Shown here in pieces: positions 18,329 through 28,092 of a stretch of 64,000 nt of DNA; position 1 is the stretch's first letter; the number at the start of each line of letters is the position of its first letter. A program made the translations under genes and the position numbers. Source of the DNA: an uncultured Collinsella sp. (GTDB lineage: Bacteria; Actinomycetota; Coriobacteriia; Coriobacteriales; Coriobacteriaceae); assembly GCA_900768265.1 (NCBI GenBank), contig CAAGCF010000005.1:1-64000 (forward strand). The letters run 5' to 3'. The notes under the pieces are model-generated. The model was not told the DNA's origin. It saw nothing but the letters and a program-made list of their open reading frames with translations, and ran no database searches.

Positions 18329-20227
18329 GTGTCTATCCCTCGCGTTATTGCCGGTTTACTTTTTCTATTCATATTTGTGTCATTGCTCTATTCTTACTTT
18401 GGTTCAATTCCAGACCGATCCCAGCATCAAAAACATATTTATTCGGTTTGGCATAAAGCGAAGCCGCTTCTCTTTTTCTCAACGCTGTTCGCTATCGCAA
18501 TGGAGGCTCTGACCTTGTGGGGCATGCGTTCTTCCAATCCACTTGTTATTGAGGACTGGAGTCGAAGGCGTGTGGCGATTTTTTTTGTGTTCGGGATTGT
18601 TGTTGCGATAGTTGTGCGCTTGGCTTTTGTTCGTCTCGTTCCGGTCCTAAGAAATCAGCTGTCTAAATCAGACAATCGTCGCGATCGAGTACGCGTTGTG
18701 ATTCTCCTGGCTGCAAGCTTCTTGATGTTGCTTGGACTGGGAATTCTCTACGTTGTTGTGGGGCACGCGTCTTCCCTAATCTATCTTTCGGCGTGCGTTG
18801 TCGTTGTTGTTGTGTTCGTGGTGATGTTACTTCAATGGCGCTCCTTTACGCCTCTTGCTGGATTCCTTCTTATTTCATTTGCTATCGGCTCTTTTTTTGT
18901 TTTTTGCATTCCCCCATCCACGGGCTTTTCTTGGGATGACGGCATTCATTTTGATCGAAGCTTGGGTATTTCTTACTTTGGCAGTGCGGAATTGTCTCCT
19001 GCTGAAGTGGAAATGGCGGTCATGCCGTGGAACAATACGACCGGTGAAATGAACTACTCCCTCCTCTATGAGTCTCTTCCTAGACTTGATGAGCAATATT
19101 CTGACGCTGCCGATCTTGGTCAGATCGAAGAGGTGCACGGGTGGATTTCCCCTGTTTTCCATACGGACCTCATTTCAATCTCAATGGTCGGTAACATTCC
19201 GAATGCGCTTGGCATCTGGATGGGTCGGCTGCTTCATCTTTCTTTGAGCGGCCTTGTGTTGGCGGGTAGATTGTTTAACCTGCTTACGTATATTGCTATT
19301 ACGGGAACCGCGATTGCCATCGCCCCCTCGAAGAAATGGTGTTTTTCTAGTATTGGCCTTTTGCCCACCAACCTATTCTTGGCGGCAAGCTTTTCCTATG
19401 ATCCATGGGTCATCTCATGTCTCATACTGTTCACATCACTTGCTTCCCGGTTGATTTCTTCTAATGTTCGGATTTCATTCAGTCGCTTGCTTCCTTGTCT
19501 GGTCGTCTTGGCTCTGGGCCTTGCATCGAAGGCCATTTATTTTCTACTCGCTGGCATATTACTTCTGGTGCCGAAAGGGCGGCTTGGAAATGCAGGTCAA
19601 AAACGCCGGTACTATGCTGCCCTGCTTGTGTTTACCTTGGCGATGATATTGTCGTTTGTGTTGCCTCTGCTGTTTACGTCCAGCGGTAACGCAGGCGATG
19701 TAAGGGGCGGTTCAGACGTCAGCTCGATTGGACAGATTAAGTACTTTTTCACTGACCCTCTCGGCTTTTTGGCGACGATCGGCTTTTTTGTTATTGGCTA
19801 TCTTTCGCCTTTGGAAGCAGGCGGATATGCGGTGTATACGGCGTATCTCGGTTTTATTGAAACGATCGTCCCTTTTCTTTCCCTCGTGCCCCTATCGTGT
19901 ATTGTGGCTACCGCGTTGTTTGACCCCGATTCCGAGAGCGGACCCTCATTCAGTGTGTTTGCAAGGTGCTATCTAGTTTTTATATTTCTCGCCTCTGTTG
20001 TGCTTGTGGCTACTGCGCTGTACGTGTCGTTTACTCCTGTTGGTTTCTGGACAGTAAATGGTTGCTCGCCGAGATATATCTTGCCTCTGCTTGCGCCTCT
20101 CATGTTGGGTGTCGGATCGAGCCGTGTTTCCGATACGCGCGTGCGTCTATTGCTGGCAAGGGGCGGTATGATGCTCACCGGCGCGACGGGTTTTGCCGTC
20201 TGTATGTTTGTGGTATTCCAGCTTTAG
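18329..20227 (+). CDS. Large multi-spanning membrane protein, DUF2142-like
   Basis: 632 residues from GTG 18329 (GAGG eight bases upstream); TTG 18308 is a weaker alternative adding 7 residues. About 12-14 hydrophobic helices are spread along the protein, with an outward-looking loop after PPSTGFSWDDGIHFDR. The FSWDDGIHFDR region and the overall layout resemble DUF2142 proteins, which occur in capsule loci and look like GT-C glycosyltransferases using polyprenyl-phosphate sugars. The two genes before it would supply such a donor. A polymerase role (Wzy-like) is the main alternative. Confidence 0.7.
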   Translation: MSIPRVIAGLLFLFIFVSLLYSYFGSIPDRSQHQKHIYSVWHKAKPLLFFSTLFAIAMEALTLWGMRSSNPLVIEDWSRRRVAIFFVFGIVVAIVVRLAFVRLVPVLRNQLSKSDNRRDRVRVVILLAASFLMLLGLGILYVVVGHASSLIYLSACVVVVVVFVVMLLQWRSFTPLAGFLLISFAIGSFFVFCIPPSTGFSWDDGIHFDRSLGISYFGSAELSPAEVEMAVMPWNNTTGEMNYSLLYESLPRLDEQYSDAADLGQIEEVHGWISPVFHTDLISISMVGNIPNALGIWMGRLLHLSLSGLVLAGRLFNLLTYIAITGTAIAIAPSKKWCFSSIGLLPTNLFLAASFSYDPWVISCLILFTSLASRLISSNVRISFSRLLPCLVVLALGLASKAIYFLLAGILLLVPKGRLGNAGQKRRYYAALLVFTLAMILSFVLPLLFTSSGNAGDVRGGSDVSSIGQIKYFFTDPLGFLATIGFFVIGYLSPLEAGGYAVYTAYLGFIETIVPFLSLVPLSCIVATALFDPDSESGPSFSVFARCYLVFIFLASVVLVATALYVSFTPVGFWTVNGCSPRYILPLLAPLMLGVGSSRVSDTRVRLLLARGGMMLTGATGFAVCMFVVFQL

Positions 20228-20402
20228 ACACGAGTCTGTGTATTTGCTGGGCGAGGTGGCGCTATGTATGGATGACGGATGTGAGTATTTGGCCACGAGT
20301 ATGCCGCCCGTCTTGCTTACAATAGTTTGACGCTCTCTGGACTTCAGGTTCATTTGGGATAAAGTCTATGTTTTGGAACTGTTTATTATTGGGCAGGTAA
20401 AT

Positions 20403-23381
20403 ATGTCGAAGATAGATACAGCAAAGACTCTGCTTGGGTTGGCAAAAAAGAATCCTGGTAGCTATGCGCGAGCAGCAAAGTACGCCGTTAAGTATGGTCT
20501 TGTTGGTCTGCGCGATCGTTTTCACGATGAGATTGTGATGGATGACGTTGCGCTTCCATCTGAGGGTCTTGAGCCGGGGAGCTCTACGGGGAGCGTTTGC
20601 TTCTCCATCGTGATGCCCGTCTATAACGTGGATATCAAATGGCTCGATTTGGCCATTCAATCGGTAGAGGCTCAAACGTACGATAACTGGGAGATTTGTA
20701 TCGCTGACGATGCATCGACCGACCAGCGCGTGCGCGATTACTTGCAAAAGAAGGAATCCGAAAAGATCAAGGTTGTTTACCTGGAAGACAACCAAGGGAT
20801 TTCGGGCGCAACAAATGCCGCCGCAGAGCTTGCCAAGGGCGATTTCATTGCCCTGATGGATAACGATGACGTCATTCATCCGGCTGCATTGGCCGACTTG
20901 TTCGTTGCGGCCACCGTGGAGCATGCTGATCTTATCTACACCGACAATGATGTGGTGGACGAAGATGGCAATCGACTCGCCGTACTTCATAAGCCCGACT
21001 GGTCGCCTGACCTCATGCTTTCTCAGATGTACGTGGGGCATTTGGTTGCCTTCAGTCGTTCTCTGTTCGAGTCGGTGGGTGGCTTTCGTTCTGAGTTCGA
21101 CGGCAGTCAGGATTACGACCTGTTCCTTCGCATGTCGGCTGCTGCTAAGCGCATCTCCCACGTTGCGAAGTCGTTGTATTCTTGGCGTGCCATCGCTTCC
21201 TCTACGGCATCGAACCCTGATGCCAAGCCGTATTCTCAGCTCGCGGGGCAGAAAGCAATCCAAAGCTATCTCGACAGCTTGTACGGTAAAGACGAGTGTC
21301 GAGTAGATGAGACTGACAACCTGTTCGTCTATGACGTGAGGTATCCGGTCGCTGCGGGCACGCTGGCCTCGATTGTGATCCCCACAAAAGACCATGCGGA
21401 CGATCTGAAGGTTGCTATCGACAGCATCTTCGCAAAGACCGAGTATCCTAACTTTGAGATTATCGTGTTGGATAATAATTCGTCCGATGCTGAGACCTTT
21501 GCGTATTTTGATACAGTTGTTTCCGAGCATGAGAACGTCAGGGTTGTAACCTCTGCCTACCCTTTCAACTGGTCCAAGCTAAACAACCAGGGGATTTCTG
21601 AGGCGAAGGGCGATGTCCTCATTTTCTTGAACAATGATGTTGAGGTACTCGAGGGTTCCTGGCTTACCCGACTTGTTGAAAACGCACTGCGACCTGAAAT
21701 TGGAGTCGCCGGAGCCTTGCTTACCTATCCCGATGACACTATTCAGCATGCTGGCGTTGTGGTCGGAATGGGCGGCTGGGCCGATCATGTCTATAAGGCA
21801 ATGCCTGCGGTGCACAACGGAAATCCGTTCATTTCTCCCATGGTGACAAGGAATGTTTCTGCTGTTACGGGTGCCTGCATGGCCATCTCCCGTTCCTGCT
21901 TGGAAGAGATTGGGCTGTTTGATGAAGATTTCATTGTGTGTGGTAGCGACGTTGAGCTGTGCCTCCGTGCAATGAAGTATGGTAAGCGCAATGTGTATCT
22001 TCCGGGCGTGAGGCTCACCCATTACGAGTCGAAGACGCGTGATGCCAAGGATATCCCTGCCATCGACTTTAAGCTTTCGGAGGCTATGTATCGGCCTTAC
22101 GTTGCTGCTGGAGATCCGTATTACAACTCCAATTTGGACTACATGTCCTGTATGCCAAGGGTGCTTTCGAACAAGGAACGTCTGCAGAGAAGTGCTGGTA
22201 CACGCCTGGAAGTGTCGGTCCCCGAGATTCAACCGCTTCATTTCGTTAAAGCTGAGTCGGAACGTAGGCGTCTCAATCTTCTCGTTCCGTCCGTTAATCC
22301 TGAGGATATCTTCGGCGGCATCGCCACCGCTCTTAAGTTCTACGAACGGTTGCTTGCTGAAACTGGCATGGATGGCAGGATTATTGTGCTCGATGCCGTA
22401 ACGCGTGCTGGTTCTGTATCCGAGCGCTTCGACGGCTATGAGCTATATGAACTTGGTTCCGAGGGCGATGCGCACTTCAGCATCGTGAACGCTTCTTCTC
22501 GTAATGCCGCTGATATTCCCGTTGCGCGAGGCGATTGGTTCATTGCTACGTCCTGGTGGTCGGCTTACTGCTATCAGACTGAATACGGTGCCCATTTCTC
22601 GCGCGGCGACCTTGAGATGAATCCGCTTATATACTTGATCCAAGATTATGAGCCTGGATTCTATGCTTGGTCTTCGAATTACCTTCTCGCGCGCTCTACA
22701 TACACGAGCTCGACTCCCGTTGTTGCCGTGTTCAATTCCTCTGAGCTCAGGCAGTACTTCTTTGAGCGTGGTTTCCGCTTCGAGTCCGAGTTTTCTTTTG
22801 ATCCGATGCTGAACGATAAGCTTAAGGAAAAGCTTGTCCAGCTTGATGGCAGGACTGCGAAGCGTCGTCAGATTCTCGTATATGGTCGTCCTGGGACACC
22901 GCGCAATGCCTTCGAGCTCGTTGTTGAGTCCTTGAGGGAGTTCGTTGAGGCCTGTCCAGAAAGCTCTTTGTGGGAGTTCCTCTCTGCTGGCGAGCAGCAT
23001 CCCCCTGTGCCGTTGGCCAACGGCAGGTATCTTGTTTCTGTGGGCAAGCAGTCTCTCGAAGGATACGCGAGCTTGCTGGCTGAGTCCTATGCGGGCATTT
23101 CTCTGATGGCCTCGCCCCATCCGAGTTATCCCCCGTTGGAAATGGCTTCGTTTGGCGTTAAGGTCATTACGAATACGTTTGTCGGGAAGGATCTCGCGAG
23201 TTTCGGTGACTCCGTCGTTTCTGTAAGCAATGTTACGCCGCATGGAATCGGCTGTGAGCTTGCCCGAATTTGCGAAGGATACTCCGCCGAAGTGTCGTGT
23301 GGCTGCGTGAACGCTCACTATCTTTCCGATGAGGACCTGTTCCCATTTCTGACCGATATGGTTGAATCACTTGGCCTGTAG
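20403..23381 (+). CDS. Multi-domain glycosyltransferase: two GT2 domains plus WsaF-like domain
   Basis: 992 residues from ATG 20403 (an in-frame upstream start at 20373 lacks a ribosome site). Domain 1 (~60-290) has FSIVMPVYNV, ADDASTD and LMDNDD. Domain 2 (~310-560) has SIVIPTKDH, LDNNSSD, FLNNDVE and a GACMAISR motif typical of rhamnosyltransferases. Domain 3 (~620-990) is a GT-B-like segment with LIQDYEPGFY and a C-terminal nucleotide-sugar site, resembling WsaF, a dTDP-rhamnose rhamnosyltransferase of S-layer glycans. One chain thus may add several sugars of a rhamnan-like polymer. The next gene repeats the WsaF-type domain, and rmlA follows. Confidence 0.85.
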   Translation: MSKIDTAKTLLGLAKKNPGSYARAAKYAVKYGLVGLRDRFHDEIVMDDVALPSEGLEPGSSTGSVCFSIVMPVYNVDIKWLDLAIQSVEAQTYDNWEICIADDASTDQRVRDYLQKKESEKIKVVYLEDNQGISGATNAAAELAKGDFIALMDNDDVIHPAALADLFVAATVEHADLIYTDNDVVDEDGNRLAVLHKPDWSPDLMLSQMYVGHLVAFSRSLFESVGGFRSEFDGSQDYDLFLRMSAAAKRISHVAKSLYSWRAIASSTASNPDAKPYSQLAGQKAIQSYLDSLYGKDECRVDETDNLFVYDVRYPVAAGTLASIVIPTKDHADDLKVAIDSIFAKTEYPNFEIIVLDNNSSDAETFAYFDTVVSEHENVRVVTSAYPFNWSKLNNQGISEAKGDVLIFLNNDVEVLEGSWLTRLVENALRPEIGVAGALLTYPDDTIQHAGVVVGMGGWADHVYKAMPAVHNGNPFISPMVTRNVSAVTGACMAISRSCLEEIGLFDEDFIVCGSDVELCLRAMKYGKRNVYLPGVRLTHYESKTRDAKDIPAIDFKLSEAMYRPYVAAGDPYYNSNLDYMSCMPRVLSNKERLQRSAGTRLEVSVPEIQPLHFVKAESERRRLNLLVPSVNPEDIFGGIATALKFYERLLAETGMDGRIIVLDAVTRAGSVSERFDGYELYELGSEGDAHFSIVNASSRNAADIPVARGDWFIATSWWSAYCYQTEYGAHFSRGDLEMNPLIYLIQDYEPGFYAWSSNYLLARSTYTSSTPVVAVFNSSELRQYFFERGFRFESEFSFDPMLNDKLKEKLVQLDGRTAKRRQILVYGRPGTPRNAFELVVESLREFVEACPESSLWEFLSAGEQHPPVPLANGRYLVSVGKQSLEGYASLLAESYAGISLMASPHPSYPPLEMASFGVKVITNTFVGKDLASFGDSVVSVSNVTPHGIGCELARICEGYSAEVSCGCVNAHYLSDEDLFPFLTDMVESLGL

Positions 23382-23410
23382 CCATGTCCCGGAGAGCGTC
23401 AGGGGGGCTC

Positions 23411-25057
23411 ATGATGAACAAACAAGAGGGACTAGTTGCCGCATGGTACGTTCCCACCCCGACTATGGGCGGCGGCGGATTTCGAACCATTCTTCAAAAT
23501 GCCTCCGCGCTCTCATGCCGTGGATATCGCAATGACTTTTATGTGATTCCTCCAGTAAATAAAGTTCTTGATCTTTTGTTCGTCGAGGAGTCATGTTTAG
23601 CGTGGTTTGGCATGGCTCCTGATCGTTGGCTCCTTGCAGGTGCTAATGAGGAAGATCGAACTCTTTCCATTGCGACGTCCTGGGACACTGTCGAGTATCT
23701 GGCTTCGAGTTCACATGGCGCTCCTGGCTTTTATTTCGTTCAGGATTATGAGCCTTGGTTCTTCTCCTTGGATAGCAACTTTCTTGCTGCGGAAAACACG
23801 TATCGCCACGGGCTTCGAGTTGTCACCATTGGCAAGTGGCTCGCGGGAAAAATAGACAGAGAATATGGCAGTGTGCTTGGATATACGGACTTTGGCGTTG
23901 GTCCGTCTTACTATTCAGAGAACCTCGGCTGCCGTGAAAACTCGAAGCCGGCTTCAGAGCACGCCGTATGCGCTATTTATCAGCCTGAAAAGGGACGACG
24001 CGTTGCTCCTCTGCTCGTGGAGGCAATTCGCGTTGCACTGGAGCTCGATCCATCGCTTACGTTTTATCTGTATGGCTCTGATGCCCCGGTGCCCATTTCC
24101 GATCATCGCGTGGTGTCGCTTGGCTTGATTTCTACCGATGAATGCCGCGAGCTCTACTGGCGTTGCAAATGCGGAGTATCGCTCAGTATCTCAAATCCCT
24201 CACGCATTCCTTTCGAAATGATGGCGTGCGGGCTTCCCGTCATCGATCTCTACCGGGAGAACAACCTATTTGATTTTAGGGACGGTAGTCTTCTGCTTGC
24301 GCGTTCGGATGCAGCTTCCTTGGCAACGGCGATCGTGTCGCTGGCTGCAGATAGGGAGAAACAGGATAGTCTGCGCAAGGGAGGTCTTGATCTTGTTGCC
24401 GAGCGAACGGTTGCTTTAGAGTCTGATTGCTTTGCGAACTTGGTCTGTTCTGATCTGGGCGCGGGTGGTTTTGATGGCGCCTCAATCCGTCAGACTTATA
24501 CTTGCGCACCCGTTGAGGCATCTGACGAGGCTCTTGCTGTCGAGCGTCGCCTTGTCGAAGAGTCGCACCGCTCGCGTGCGGAAGCGTGTGTACCTGTTAT
24601 TTGGCCTGACTCTGGCATTTGCGTTAGCTTTACATCATTTGAGCCCGCTGGCGATGCGCGTTTAGCTGTTTGGTCCATGGGGGATCAGTCGGATCTTCAG
24701 TGGTTTCAGATGGATGGGTCTGATGCGGATTTCCAGGTGCTTGTTGACCGGGAAGATGGCTGGGACGTCGGATGTCGAACCTACAACTTTCATTTCTACA
24801 TCAACGCAAGCAAGGGTGAGCCCGTGTTTGCCGGTAGCGCTGTTGTCCTGCTGTCTCCTGATGTGTCTGTGGGGAAGGTCGAAGCTGCTGTTCCAATCTT
24901 GGGGGGAGAGGTGCGAATCGCGGAAGCGCCTATCACGAACCTCGTCTGCGGTGAGCCCGTTTCCGATATCGATGATACTGATAGCGGGGCTAGGGAGACG
25001 TTTCCTCGAAGGCTTAAGGCATGGGTGGATCGCTGCATAAAGGGCGGGGTTGCGTAG
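23411..25057 (+). CDS. WsaF-like rhamnosyltransferase with C-terminal beta domain
   Basis: 548 residues from ATG 23411 (or the adjacent ATG 23414) behind a GGGGGG ribosome site; the open frame from 23384 has none. It has a GT-B fold with WYVPTPTMGGGGFRT at the N-terminus and FVQDYEPWFF, as in the third domain of the previous protein. ISNPSRIPFEMMACGLPVI is the donor-sugar site. Residues ~400-548 form a separate, probably beta-rich domain that may bind glycan. It follows its neighbour by 30 bp. Because rml genes follow, dTDP-rhamnose is the likely donor (inference). Confidence 0.8.
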   Translation: MMNKQEGLVAAWYVPTPTMGGGGFRTILQNASALSCRGYRNDFYVIPPVNKVLDLLFVEESCLAWFGMAPDRWLLAGANEEDRTLSIATSWDTVEYLASSSHGAPGFYFVQDYEPWFFSLDSNFLAAENTYRHGLRVVTIGKWLAGKIDREYGSVLGYTDFGVGPSYYSENLGCRENSKPASEHAVCAIYQPEKGRRVAPLLVEAIRVALELDPSLTFYLYGSDAPVPISDHRVVSLGLISTDECRELYWRCKCGVSLSISNPSRIPFEMMACGLPVIDLYRENNLFDFRDGSLLLARSDAASLATAIVSLAADREKQDSLRKGGLDLVAERTVALESDCFANLVCSDLGAGGFDGASIRQTYTCAPVEASDEALAVERRLVEESHRSRAEACVPVIWPDSGICVSFTSFEPAGDARLAVWSMGDQSDLQWFQMDGSDADFQVLVDREDGWDVGCRTYNFHFYINASKGEPVFAGSAVVLLSPDVSVGKVEAAVPILGGEVRIAEAPITNLVCGEPVSDIDDTDSGARETFPRRLKAWVDRCIKGGVA

Positions 25058-25191
25058 AGTCGGGAAGTAGATCGACGGACGGGCGTGCTCGACATTGCAC
25101 CTCGTCCTACTTTTGTGCAGCTTCGCAGCCCGCGTGCCCTCTCGCGTATACTAGTACCAACTGTGTACGCCCAACTTTGGAGGTCCAATCT

Positions 25192-26091
25192 ATGAAGGGC
25201 ATCATCCTCGCGGGCGGCTCGGGCACGCGCCTGTACCCGCTCACGCTCGTCACCAGCAAGCAGCTGCTGCCGGTCTACGACAAGCCGATGATCTACTACC
25301 CGCTGTCCACGCTCATGCTGGCGGGCATCAAGGACATCCTGGTCATCTCCACGCCGACCGACCTGCCTAACTTCGAGCGCCTACTCGGGGACGGTTCCCG
25401 CTTCGGCGTGAACCTCTCCTACGCCGAGCAGCCCTCGCCGGACGGCCTGGCGCAGGCCTTCACCATCGGCGAGGACTTCATCGCCGGCGAGCCGTGCGCC
25501 CTCGTCCTCGGCGACAACATCTTCTACGGCAACGGCCTGTCGCGCCACCTGACGCGCGCCGTCCAGAACGCCGAGTCGGGCCGCGCCACGGTCTTCGGCT
25601 ACCACGTGGACGACCCCGAGCGCTTCGGCGTCGTGGAGTTCGATGCGCAGGGGAGGGCCGTCTCCATCGAGGAGAAGCCCGCCGAGCCCAAGAGCTCCTA
25701 TGCCGTCACCGGCCTGTACTTCTACCCGGGCGACGTGGCCGCCAAGGCCCATAAGGTCCAGCCCTCCGCCCGCGGCGAGCTGGAGATCACCACGCTCAAC
25801 CAGATGTACCTGGAGGAGGGGACGCTCTCCGTCGTCACCCTGGGCCGCGGCTACGCGTGGCTGGACACCGGCACCATGGAGAGCCTGCACGAGGCCGCGG
25901 AGTTCGTCCGCGCCGTGGAGCACTCCCAGGACCTGCCGGTCTCGGTCCCCGAGGAGATTGCCTGGGAGAACGGCTGGATCACCACCGCCGAGCTTGAGGA
26001 GGCCGCGACGGCCTACGGCAAGTCGGTCTACGGCCAGCACCTGAAGAAGGTCGCCGCCGGCGAGATCGTCAACAGCCCGCGCGAGTACTAA
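25192..26091 (+). CDS. rmlA: Glucose-1-phosphate thymidylyltransferase RmlA
   Basis: 299 residues from ATG 25192 with GGAGG eight bases upstream; the frame is open earlier to 25021, but that part is not RmlA. It has the signature GIILAGGSGTRLYPLT, then KQLLPVYDKPMIYYPLS, LVLGDNIFYG and GYAWLDTGT. It makes dTDP-glucose from dTTP and glucose-1-phosphate, the first step of dTDP-L-rhamnose synthesis. A TATACT at 25147-25152 could be a -10 box. The codons are almost all G/C-ending, unlike the AT-richer glycosyltransferase genes before it and the two genes after it. Confidence 0.97.
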   Translation: MKGIILAGGSGTRLYPLTLVTSKQLLPVYDKPMIYYPLSTLMLAGIKDILVISTPTDLPNFERLLGDGSRFGVNLSYAEQPSPDGLAQAFTIGEDFIAGEPCALVLGDNIFYGNGLSRHLTRAVQNAESGRATVFGYHVDDPERFGVVEFDAQGRAVSIEEKPAEPKSSYAVTGLYFYPGDVAAKAHKVQPSARGELEITTLNQMYLEEGTLSVVTLGRGYAWLDTGTMESLHEAAEFVRAVEHSQDLPVSVPEEIAWENGWITTAELEEAATAYGKSVYGQHLKKVAAGEIVNSPREY

Positions 26092-26115
26092 TTGCCCGGT
26101 GAAAGGGGGCGAGAG

Positions 26116-26727
26116 ATGATCGACATTCTGGAGCGCGATGGCCTCTCCGTCGAGCTGCTCTCATCCCTTTCTTATAAAAGCGAGCTAGGGATATCGCTTA
26201 AGAAGAACCTGCACTATTTTGATCGGGACCTCCTGCTTGATGAGCTCTTTCGAGCTAATGAGTGGTATCAAGGCCAATCGGCATTGGTTGACTTGCCTAT
26301 AGACAGTCGAATTAAATCTCTTCAGTCTATCAAGCTTAAGTTAGACCGTTATTGGCCCGATCATCAAGTGCGTAAAGTCTTTAATGACCTTCTCGGCTTT
26401 CGATCCATTGTTGATTCTTATGAATCCGTTCTTGCGTTAAGCGGTTCTGATTTTAAAGTTGTTGATCTATCTGCTGGAAAAGCCATAGACGACGGTTATC
26501 GTGGCGTTCATCTCTATTATGTGCGTGAAGCTCGCTGCTATCCGATAGAGCTTCAGTACAATACTTTCTTTGATAGGCAGTTAAACAACTGGCTTCACAA
26601 GTATTTGTATAAGAAGACCGTTGATTCGAAGATTGGTGCCTTCTTGCGAATGCGCTACGAGGCCGGTTTGATTCATGATGAAGCTGAGTTCAGAAGGGAG
26701 TTGGCTGATGCGCTATCTGGTTGCTAA
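26116..26727 (+). CDS. RelA/SpoT-fold protein (small alarmone synthetase or toxSAS-like)
   Basis: 203 residues from ATG 26116 behind AAAGGGGGCGAG. The region ~65-165 matches the RelA/SpoT nucleotidyltransferase pattern: SIKLKLDR (S71, K73), DLLGFR (D91, G94, R96), GYRGVHL (Y129), IELQ (E145, Q147) and NNWLH (W159, H161). These are the ATP and acceptor-site residues of pyrophosphokinases, so it could be active. It has no hydrolase, TGS or ACT domain. The family includes (p)ppGpp synthetases and toxins that pyrophosphorylate tRNA or make ppApp. Its stop overlaps the next small gene by 20 bp, as in toxin-antitoxin pairs. Base composition is strikingly AT-richer than rmlA and rmlB, between which it sits. 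Confidence 0.75.
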   Translation: MIDILERDGLSVELLSSLSYKSELGISLKKNLHYFDRDLLLDELFRANEWYQGQSALVDLPIDSRIKSLQSIKLKLDRYWPDHQVRKVFNDLLGFRSIVDSYESVLALSGSDFKVVDLSAGKAIDDGYRGVHLYYVREARCYPIELQYNTFFDRQLNNWLHKYLYKKTVDSKIGAFLRMRYEAGLIHDEAEFRRELADALSGC

Positions 26728-26938
26728 GTGGTTTTCTAAGCAAGGTTCGCTGGTAATGGCCGTTAAACCAGGCAAGGAGCTTGTTGAGATGATGCGAAGG
26801 GTACAGGGTCGTTTTGGCACGTCTGACCTTCAGCTCGTTACCATCAGTCGTCCTTCTGCATACGGCGAGTACGAACCGTTTGAGTTTGTTCATTCCGAAG
26901 AGCAGCTTGTGGAACGCCTTGAGCAGCAGGCTGCGTAA
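26708..26938 (+). CDS. Small protein overlapping the RelA/SpoT-fold gene, possible antitoxin or partner
   Basis: 76 residues from ATG 26708, with AGGGAG seven bases before it inside the upstream gene. It is a compact alpha/beta protein (MRYLVAKWFSKQGSLVMAVK, then PSAYGEYEPFEFVHSEEQL), with no membrane segment. It resembles small uncharacterised proteins of the DUF6718 type, though this is from memory and uncertain. Translation is coupled to the RelA/SpoT-fold gene by a 20-bp overlap, and it ends 12 bp before rmlB. An antitoxin role is suggested only by size and arrangement. Confidence 0.6.
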   Translation: MRYLVAKWFSKQGSLVMAVKPGKELVEMMRRVQGRFGTSDLQLVTISRPSAYGEYEPFEFVHSEEQLVERLEQQAA

Positions 26939-26950
26939 ATAAGGAGAATA

Positions 26951-27970
26951 ATGTCTGAGATTTTTGAACCTAAGAACATCATCGTCACGGGCGGCTGCGG
27001 CTTCATCGGCAGCAACTTCGTGCACTACGTGGTGAACAACCACCCCGGGGTGCACGTGACCGTCCTGGACAAGCTGACCTACGCCGGCAACCCCGAGAAC
27101 ATCGCCGGGCTGCCCTCCGACCGCGTGGAGCTCGTCGTGGGCGACATCTGCGACGCCGCGCTGCTGGACGAGCTCGTCCCCGGCCACGACGCGATCGTGC
27201 ACTACGCCGCCGAGAGCCACAACGACAACTCCATCGCCGACCCGGAGCCGTTCCTGCGCACCAACGTCGAGGGCACCTTCCGCCTGCTGGAGGCCGTCCG
27301 CAAATACGGCATCCGCTACCACCACGTCTCCACCGACGAGGTCTACGGCGACCTGGCGCTCGACGACCCGGCCAGGTTCACCGAGGAGACGCCCTACAGG
27401 CCTTCGAGCCCCTACAGCTCGACCAAGGCGTCCTCCGATATGCTAGTGCGCGCCTGGACCCGCACCTACGGGCTGCGCACCACGATCTCCAACTGCTCCA
27501 ACAACTACGGCCCCTACCAGCACGTGGAGAAGTTCATCCCGCGCCAGATCACGAACATCGTCGATGGCGTCCGCCCCAGGCTCTACGGCCGCGGCGAGAA
27601 CGTCCGAGACTGGATCCACACCGAGGACCACTCCTCGGCCGTCTGGGACATCCTCACGAAGGGCCGCATGGGGGAGACCTACCTCATCGGCGCAAATGGC
27701 GAGAAGAACAACATCACCGTCCTGCGCATGATCCTCGAGGCGATGGGAAAGGATCCGGACGACTTCGACTGGGTCGCCGACCGCCCCGGCCACGACCGCC
27801 GCTACGCCATCGACTCGACCAAGCTCCAGCGCGAGCTGGGCTGGAGGCCGGCGCACACCGACTTCGCCGAGGGCCTGAAGGCCACCATCGACTGGTACGT
27901 CGCCAACGAGGCCTGGTGGCGCCCGGCCAAGGAGGCCACCGAGGCCCGCTACCGCGCACAGGGCCAGTAG
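26951..27970 (+). CDS. rmlB: dTDP-glucose 4,6-dehydratase RmlB
   Basis: 339 residues from ATG 26951 (AAGGAG upstream). It is an extended SDR enzyme with the NAD site TGGCGFIGSN, AAESHNDNSI, the active-site STDEVYGDL and the YSSTKASSD motif (Y-x3-K). It turns dTDP-glucose into dTDP-4-keto-6-deoxyglucose. The GC-rich codon use matches rmlA and rmlCD, so the three were probably one block before the pair at 26.1-26.9 kb entered. Confidence 0.97.
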   Translation: MSEIFEPKNIIVTGGCGFIGSNFVHYVVNNHPGVHVTVLDKLTYAGNPENIAGLPSDRVELVVGDICDAALLDELVPGHDAIVHYAAESHNDNSIADPEPFLRTNVEGTFRLLEAVRKYGIRYHHVSTDEVYGDLALDDPARFTEETPYRPSSPYSSTKASSDMLVRAWTRTYGLRTTISNCSNNYGPYQHVEKFIPRQITNIVDGVRPRLYGRGENVRDWIHTEDHSSAVWDILTKGRMGETYLIGANGEKNNITVLRMILEAMGKDPDDFDWVADRPGHDRRYAIDSTKLQRELGWRPAHTDFAEGLKATIDWYVANEAWWRPAKEATEARYRAQGQ

Positions 27971-28092
27971 GCCCAACCCCGGCGAACCGCACCGCGGGGC
28001 GCCCGCGCGGGGCCGCAGGGCATGGGGATGACCCTGCGTCCCCGCGCGGGCGCCCCCGGTTATCCAACCTCTTCGATAGGAGCTTTTCCCAC

